Shown here piece by piece: positions 57,811-64,000 of a DNA stretch of 64,000 nucleotides. The notes beneath the pieces were generated by a model. It was not told the origin of the DNA. It made no database searches and saw only the letters and a program-made list of their open reading frames with translations. The DNA comes from Protopterus annectens (taxonomy: Eukaryota; Chordata; Ceratodontiformes; Protopteridae). The DNA lies in NCBI RefSeq assembly GCF_019279795.1, contig NC_056748.1, positions 704,619,595 to 704,683,594 on the forward strand, written 5' to 3'. The first letter of the stretch is position 1. Each line of letters begins with the position of its first letter. The translations under genes and the position numbers were made by a program.

Positions 57811-58884
57811 AACACTATTCCCACTTTAACATAAGCAAGGAAATGCCAGATGAAGAATCCCAGGGTTTTCTTTATCTTCTTGCAATGGTGTCTGTAGTAA
57901 ACAGACTCAGTCTATCTTAAAATATAACTGCTGTGCATTCCAAATTAGTAAAATTAAACAAAAAACAAGCAAAAGTTAAACGTTCCCAACCAGTGCTTTG
58001 TTTTTACACCACTTAGATGCATTTGCATGTAATACTGACTTTTGGAGTGCTTGTTCAGTGGTGCCAACACACTGGCCAGGAAAAAGATATGGGTGTGCAA
58101 TCTGTCTGGGCCTGAAATTTATTTGTTACATGTTGTAACTGAAATTTATTTCACTTAATGACAAGTTCTGAGCATTTAGATTACAAATTAGCAGTTCAAT
58201 GAATGTAAATTTGCAGTCCAGTCACACAGCTGAACAGAAACTGGAAAACTTAGTTTATTTTCCATGCCAAACACTCCTCCAACTTCTTACCCCATTTGCA
58301 TGCCCCTCCCCTCAGCTGCCTGGCTGCGCCATTTGTCCTGAAGTCTTCCTGGTTGTATTCCCCAGGGCAGGGGCTGCACCACTGGTGAGGTGTGCAGGTG
58401 AAGTGGACAATGCAGCCTGCAGCATCACATATGGTGGTCCTGCACACTAGGGAAGATTTTTTGGCCTGTTCTAACTGAGTGGAGTTAGTGATGTCATGTG
58501 TGTCCTGGGTGGGGTTAGTAATGTCATGTTTGTCAGTACTTCCAAAATCAGCTCAGTCAGGCAGCTCAGGCCCTCATCAGATGCTGTAACTTTACAGACA
58601 ATCTGTCCCACAATTATGACACATTCCCAATTCTAGGGATGCATCAATTTCTATCATGGGCAGTAGTCCCTCTCTTCTTTCTCCAGGAGTGTGTAAGCTT
58701 GTAAAGCCACTCTTTTTCACCCCCTCCCCTGGCACCTCCAGCAACCCAAGCCTCTAGTTGTGCTTGTATCATCTAGGTTGTTGTTGTAAGTGCACTATCC
58801 CTCTACACCACAGAGTGTGCTCCAAGCACTCCTGCTTTCACTGAGAAGGGGCGCCCCTGCAGTTGGAATATTAAAGTCTAGAGG

Positions 58885-58888
<4 letters not shown>
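57811..58888. other. Unassigned non-coding DNA
   Basis: No gene or recognised repeat. The GC content is a little higher around 58.3-58.8 kb, but no exon-like frame with known motifs is visible. Confidence 0.5.
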
Positions 58889-58979
<91 letters not shown>

Positions 58980-58988
58980 TGTGTGTGG
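58889..58988. repeat. (GT)n microsatellite
   Basis: About 45 GT units with one TTTG interruption near the end. Confidence 0.97.
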
Positions 58989-59053
58989 AGGACGGGCTAT
59001 CACCAATGACCAGTCCAGTTTCAAATGCAGAAACATACATATAATGACTGGCA

Positions 59054-59054
<1 letters not shown>

Positions 59055-59139
<85 letters not shown>
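59055..59139. repeat. (GT)n microsatellite
   Basis: About 42 perfect GT units, 66 bp from the previous tract. Confidence 0.97.
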
Positions 59140-59141
<2 letters not shown>

Positions 59142-60120
59142 AAATCAAATTGTTTAATGTTTGGCAATTTAGCTGAATTACAGACAACAAAAATGGGCTC
59201 TACATCCATTGCCTGTTAGTTTCAACATGCATTAAAATGTATTCTTTATCTCTAAATGACATTTAGAGATGAAGATAAATAAATAACTTATCCATATTCT
59301 TTGCCTGTACTTTCTACCCCAGACTATTATGTGATAATAATAAGAGAGTTCTCATTCATTTCTAATTTCCTAAGGCAGTGCAAGATAACTGGTGAGTACC
59401 CAATGCTCCACTTCTTCAAAATAAGAAAAACTTCCTTGCTGTTTTGTATCTTCAAGATGAGAAGAGCTTTATCCATTGTGACATTCAGTCTGACTCTTCA
59501 CCTACAGATCCAACACATAAAAACCCTGTTTCACTCAGTTCAAATTATTATGATGATACAGACACAGTTTGAGTTTACTGCAATGGTGAAGCAAACCCCA
59601 ACAAGCCATTTAAAGTCGGTTTGCCTTGAGGATGAACTAAATCTGAACTTTCTCCCACTGTTAAAGTACTGTCAGTACTGTCCCATATATAGCCATTTGT
59701 TTCCCAACTGCTGATAGGATGCTGTTAGCAGCTTGTTTCTCCAAAGGGATAAAAAACATAGTCACCAGTGTGAAACGGTGAGTTGCATTGGTGAAACACA
59801 ACAACAGAATGGTAGAATGTTGAGATCAACAGTCAGACATAATGATACAGATCTGAGGTAAAGCAATATAAGCCTTTAATATTTGTGAAGATATATTAAA
59901 TTATATATTTTTTAACTTTTGTCTCATATGGTAATTTTGCCATTAACATGCAAACTGAAATTCTGGGAAAGATATGGAATTTTTTTCTTCTTTTGATTTT
60001 GAGGTAATGTCTAAGATGGCCATACTGAAAATTTGGATGGAAGTCTAGAAAACTACCCATCTCACTTACACCTTACTGAGAGCAGACTTAACAAGGTTCC
60101 ATCTGATTTTGGTTAGGTTG
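59140..60120. other. Unassigned non-coding DNA
   Basis: Contains a small hairpin (TCTCTAAATGACATTTAGAGA) at about 59250-59270 and nothing else recognised. The 137-codon frame at 59301-59714 has no known motif. Confidence 0.5.
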
Positions 60121-60124
60121 ATGT

Positions 60125-60345
60125 TGGTGACTTCTCTGATTTGGTAGTTAGCACAGAGGGTTAAGGCTGTGAGCTGCAGTTCTTGTGGTACAGTGTTTGA
60201 TTCTCAGAGTCCTCATTTTCCTACTGTTTGACCTTGAGCAAGCCACTTTATGATGTGTTGCTCCTGGGTCACCCTTGAAAAGGGACTGTGTGTGTCCAGT
60301 AGACCCACCTGATTAAGAAATGGGTATTATTACTATTATTCCACT
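60125..60345 (+). mobile_element. CORE-SINE/MIR-like repeat, degraded
   Basis: GGTAGTTAGCACAGAGGGTT with GGTACAGTGTTTGATTCTCA forms a tRNA-like head. GTTTGACCTTGAGCAAGCCA then CTTTATG follows, resembling the conserved core of CORE-SINEs such as MIR (a GACCTTGGGCAAG-type motif). The end (ATTATTACTATTATT) is a short T/A-rich repeat. The family is assigned from memory of the core and not from a search. Confidence 0.6.
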
Positions 60346-60648
60346 GGAAACTCCTGCTGGTGTAGTTTCTGTGTGTATGTGCCAGCTCTGATTCCTTTGT
60401 TTGTGGGGTTCCCTCTCTTTGTTTCTTCTATATGTAGTCATGAAGATAGCATAAATAAATGCATTGAGGTGTGGTGTCCTGCTCCTACATGGGATGTTCA
60501 GGAAGATCTTTATTTTAAATACTTCTGTCAAATTTGTACTTCTGCAGTTTAACTTTGCATGTTGGGTCGTTGTCAAGTTGTGCTTTGGGGACTCATAGCA
60601 GAAATAAAATGATTAGCTTTCAATTAGTCTGGCATATATAACCTCATG

Positions 60649-60957
60649 TAGATGGCACAGTGGTGTAGTGGTTAGTGTTGTCACCTCACAGTAAGAGCTT
60701 CTCTGGTCCAATTCTCAGCTGGGGTGCCTTCTGTGTGGAGTCTGCATGTCATTCCTGCGTTTGTGTGGGTCTCCTCTGGGTGCTCCAGTGGCCCTAGATG
60801 TGAGAGTGTGTGTGCGAATGTGTAGTGCACCCTCTGAGGAGGGTTGGGCCTTGAGCTAGTAACCCAACTCTGTAAAACCCATATCTGCTACGGAAACAAT
60901 GAGTGCTGAAGGGTGCTCGTTGCCTGATGTGCTCTATGCATAGCATGCAAATCCAGG
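60649..60957 (+). mobile_element. V-SINE-type SINE with perfect 13-bp target duplication
   Basis: GGCACAGTGGTGTAGTGGTT and GGTCCAATTCTCAGCTGGGG form the head. The conserved centre follows (GTGCCTTCTGTGTGGAGTCT, GTGTGGGTCTCCTCTGGGTG). The 3' half (GTGCACCCTCTGAGGAGGGT to GCATGCAAATCCAGG) differs from the L2-like tails of other copies. ATATAACCTCATG occurs immediately before (60636-60648) and after (60958-60970), which fixes both ends and proves retroposition. Confidence 0.9.
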
Positions 60958-60970
60958 ATATAACCTCATG

Positions 60971-61374
60971 GCACTTTCAGTTTTCAGTATTTTTACTAAA
61001 AATGGTTAGGATCAGGACAGCTATGTGACAGGCATTAATACACAAAAAGCCAGCCTAAACTGGTATCTGTAGTATAACAAAAATAATCTTATTATATTTG
61101 GGCAAATCTTTCCATATACGCTTTCCAAGGGGTTTTGCCCTGACATCACTAAACTTAAAAAAGTCATATCCAGGTTTACAGCATCTTGAAGGAGGTGAAA
61201 TTTCTCCCATGTGGTGCACCATTTCAGTAACCGTACCATTCAAATTCAATGCATTAGTGTCAGTGGAGTCCATTACACACACACACCTGCTCCCAAGATG
61301 CTGCTTAGGGTGACTGGGTAGCAAACATTAATTTTAAAGCCATTTAAATGGCCAATAAACAAAAATACAAAAAA
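60971..61374. other. Unassigned non-coding DNA
   Basis: No gene or recognised repeat. Confidence 0.5.
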
Positions 61375-61490
61375 TTTATTTTTTTTCCTTGCTGGGGGGG
61401 GGGTTAGTCCCATGTGGGACATCACCCCTGCAACCCAGAACTTAATACAGTTAACTCTGTGATCGTTTAACCTCAAGGAAAAGGCAATGT
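61375..61490. mobile_element. Degenerate core of the GGGTC foldback family (probable)
   Basis: CTTGCTGGGGGGGGGGTTAG, CCCATGTGGGACATCACCCC then GTTAACTCTGTGATCG follow the order of the G/C-rich core and the AACTCTGAGATCG block in the foldback elements at 23.2 and 35.6 kb. The terminal repeats are not recognised, so this is a worn or partial copy. Confidence 0.5.
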
Positions 61491-62079
61491 CCCCTATGCA
61501 GTACTAATTATATAATTCAAACACGGTGATGTTACTCAGTGGTGTCCATCACACCTCTGTCCTCCTGTTCTGTCATACATTCGTACATTTTGAGAGCAGT
61601 ACAATGATGTGAAAAAGAACACTTTAAATCTACACTGAGCAGTAAGATTAGTTGAACTCCGCATTGAATGGAAGAAATTTAATTTCCTACTAAATCAAAT
61701 ATTGTAGTTGATTATATTAAGTTCTGAAGAATAGAGGTTAAGTGGGTCTTTGTTCACACCCAACACAAATGGAAAAGCACAGGTTTTGTAGCTAGACAAA
61801 TCACATTTCAGAATTTCAGAATAGCATTTTTTTGTCTGAAGCAGCACTTGCATTGAGACGTTGTTCATTGCACATCTAACTAGACTGCAATAGAAGCATT
61901 TCTTCACAGCATTTCATGAATGTGTCAGCTGTCTCTTTTAAGATGCAAGAGTCTTTATGTCTGAGCTAAAACACAAGCTACAAACATATCTACTTGTACA
62001 CTGCAATACAAATCCCATTAACATGAGCACAGGTACCTAAGATAAACTGTTTTTGTTCAAAACAATATCTAACAAAACA

Positions 62080-62190
62080 GAAAAAGTATTTTTGCAGGGG
62101 GAAACCTCTTTGCATCCATTATTTTGGGGGCTTTACCACCACAGTCCCCTTCAATAACATATGCTGACTTTTTTCATTTTTCTGAATATT
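62080..62190. mobile_element. Degenerate core of the GGGTC foldback family (probable)
   Basis: TTTTTGCAGGGGGAAACCTC, TTTTGGGGGCTTTACC, then AATAACATATGCTGACTTTT follow TTTTTGCAGGGGGGCAAG, GTGGGGGGCTGTACC, AAATATGCCAACTCT of copy 2 at 34.97-35.06 kb. No ends were found. Confidence 0.5.
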
Positions 62191-63318
62191 TTCATTTATC
62201 TCATTTTATTGGATATTGAATCTCAGAGGGCACATGGAGCAGTCATTTTGAGCCAAATATGTTGCTGAAAGAAGCAGTGTGCCAAAAGAAAATGAGCAAA
62301 TAGAGTCTCAGGCAAAAAATGCTAAGGAAACAAAAAATGTGTAAGTCTGTTTAGGTAAACCTTTAAGATGTAGCCTACTTTTCTTGTCAAAAATAAGGAT
62401 ATGCAAGCTCAGTATGAAATTACTTTCACAACAAGACATGAAAGATTTTGCTTTTTGATCATAGGACTCTTCCTCATGCTCAGAAATGGTTAAACCAGTT
62501 TGCAGAGAAGAGGATGGGGCTGCTTACATCATACACAATAAAAACTGGGATAATAGAACAAATGTAGCAGACACTCACACTCCTTCAGAGGGGGGATGCT
62601 GGCCTGGTAGTGGGTCATAGATATGGACATAATCTATTTCCATTCACAAAGCTGATGACAGACTCCATCAGTAGCAGCTCAGGTCCTGGAGCTGAGAGCA
62701 TATGAAAACCCTGTTTGGTTAGGGCCTTCTGAGAGTGGAGCACCCTGGTGTTCTACCTAGCTGTCTATTTATCTCTACTATAGGATGGACTTGGACATTT
62801 AAGCAAACAATGAACAGCTGTGCTGCTAATTGCTTTGTTTTCTGCCACCAGATAGCTAGCTGTCATTGGGCAACGATGCTGTCAAAAGCCACTCCAGCAG
62901 GTATGGCTGCTTCTAGCACTTGCTTTAAGACTGTGCCCTCTATGAATATTTGTGACATGGCCATTTGCTTGTTGGTTTACTAATTCACCAAACTTTACTA
63001 TCTCATTTGCATCACATTGCTTCAGGGCTCAGTCATCTATGCACTTGACCTCTGCCCTTCCTGTGATTCTGCGTTCTCATGTGAAGTTTTAATTTTCACT
63101 CCTTGGGATTTTTCTCAATAGTTACTCATTTCAGAATTCCTGTAAAGCCAGAAATAACATACATACCCTTGCTGTATTACTTGATCTCTAAAAAGCTCCC
63201 TTGCACTGGATTCTTATTACACTTTCACTACCCCATGCCAAGATAACCTTTTCATGCTATACATCCTGTACGTGTCGATCAACCATCCTGTCTGTCAGCA
63301 AATTAAATATCTCTTCAG
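62191..63318. other. Unassigned non-coding DNA
   Basis: No gene or recognised repeat. Confidence 0.5.
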
Positions 63319-63610
63319 CATACCTCTCAACTGCCAGACTTAGAATGTTCAGATTTCTGCCTCATATTTTGGTCTGTTCCCCATAAAATGTTTGGTCTGA
63401 GGACTGAAGTTAGAAAATAATGACTTACATTTGAGTTTCAGACTTCAAATCCTTCAGAACATGTATGTTAATGCAAACCCTGTTACTTTATCAACGTTTT
63501 AAGTATATAACAGCAATATTTAAAAATTGTCCCTATTTTTGTTCCTTTGTCTCCTCTCCCCCATTTTTTCAGGCTCTGTCCAGATTTCTTGCAGAGGTTG
63601 AGGAGTATGC
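63319..63610 (-). mobile_element. ~300-bp CTCTCAAC inverted-repeat element, full length (antisense)
   Basis: The plus strand starts CATACCTCTCAACTGCCAGA and ends TGCAGAGGTTGAGGAGTATG, so both termini are inverted copies of each other. Between them lie the family blocks in reverse order, including GAGTTTCAGACTTCAAATCC and AAATTGTCCCTATTTTTGTT. It is 292 bp long, with no ORF. Confidence 0.82.
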
Positions 63611-64000
63611 TCGGAACTCTTAGGATCTTTCAGTTTGTGCTTACTCACTGCATGGGGAATACACTGGAGGACACTTGGGCTGAGTATTCCTTCCTAGTGA
63701 GGTGGATGACATCATAAAGCATTTCTTCCTAGTGAGGTGGATGACATCATAAACACAGACTTCTGAGAGACACTCACCCTTACATGTAACAGCTGGAGAG
63801 ACTTCAGAAATGTGCTGAGATACAAGTTTTAGAAAAGTAAATTCCAGCCGTTATTTCCAGTACTCGGCTTTCTCACACATCAACTGATATGCGGAGTATA
63901 TATCTGTTGAATTAGACAAAGTCCATATTACAGTTCTGGGCATAACATATTAATAAAGCACATATAATGAACCTCTATTTAATCTATTAACATAGCTGTG
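63611..64000. other. Unassigned DNA with a 35-bp tandem duplication
   Basis: TTCCTAGTGAGGTGGATGAC then ATCATAAA occurs twice, 35 bp apart (63691 and 63726). Nothing else is recognised up to the window end. Confidence 0.6.

Noticed and set aside
58199-58450. Possible host exon in a GC-richer patch
   Set aside because: Overlapping open frames on both strands, no known domain, and no convincing splice-flanked conserved peptide.

Overview
The window looks like gene-poor nuclear DNA from a vertebrate with a repeat-rich genome. No host exon could be recognised. Almost everything identifiable is a transposable element or a tandem repeat: CR1-type, L2-like, L1-type and R2/R4-type (restriction-like endonuclease) non-LTR retrotransposons, tRNA-derived SINEs including the V-SINE type, inverted-repeat DNA elements, five minisatellites and many long (GT)n/(TA)n tracts. 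V-SINEs together with CR1, L2 and L1 fit a lungfish-like or other fish-grade vertebrate with a large genome. This taxonomic guess is an inference and not a firm call.

Layout. 1-5.3 kb: unassigned AT-rich DNA, two antisense CR1 3' ends and a 284-bp alternating purine/pyrimidine tract. 6.5-7.4 kb: a 41-bp and a 90-bp minisatellite. 7.5-13.2 kb: two V-SINEs, then an old CR1 copy whose 3' tail is interrupted by a 5'-truncated R4-like element flanked by direct repeats of about 77-80 bp. 13.2-21 kb: sparse, with copies of a roughly 300-bp inverted-repeat element, an old SINE and a V-SINE. 21-24.7 kb: an L1 3' end inside an inverted-repeat element, a 32-bp minisatellite of about 36 units, a foldback element and a V-SINE with target duplications. 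26.9-28.9 kb: two palindromic elements and two SINEs with CR1-like tails. 29.7-33.4 kb: an antisense L2-like LINE. 34.8-36.0 kb: two related foldback elements set among five (TA)n blocks. 36.8-41.5 kb: a 46-bp minisatellite and two sense CR1 copies. 42.2-49.0 kb: an almost complete but decayed antisense L1-type element with ORF1 and ORF2. 49.8-53 kb: an inverted-repeat element, CR1 ends and a 61-bp minisatellite. 53.6-57.8 kb: a second L2-like LINE. 58-64 kb: GT tracts, a CORE-SINE-like repeat, a V-SINE with a perfect 13-bp target duplication, and degenerate foldback copies.

How the pieces work together. LINE machinery of the kinds seen here copies RNA by target-primed reverse transcription, and SINEs borrow it by sharing a LINE 3' tail. 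Two such pairings can be read in this window. V-SINE copies end like the L2-like LINE (GTAAACAAATG plus AAATAAATAAA). A second tRNA-derived SINE ends like the CR1 family (TTAGCCTAGTAC... then repeats of CCTATGAA). None of the LINE reading frames is intact, so nothing here should be autonomously active. Copies of each family are compared only by eye within this window.
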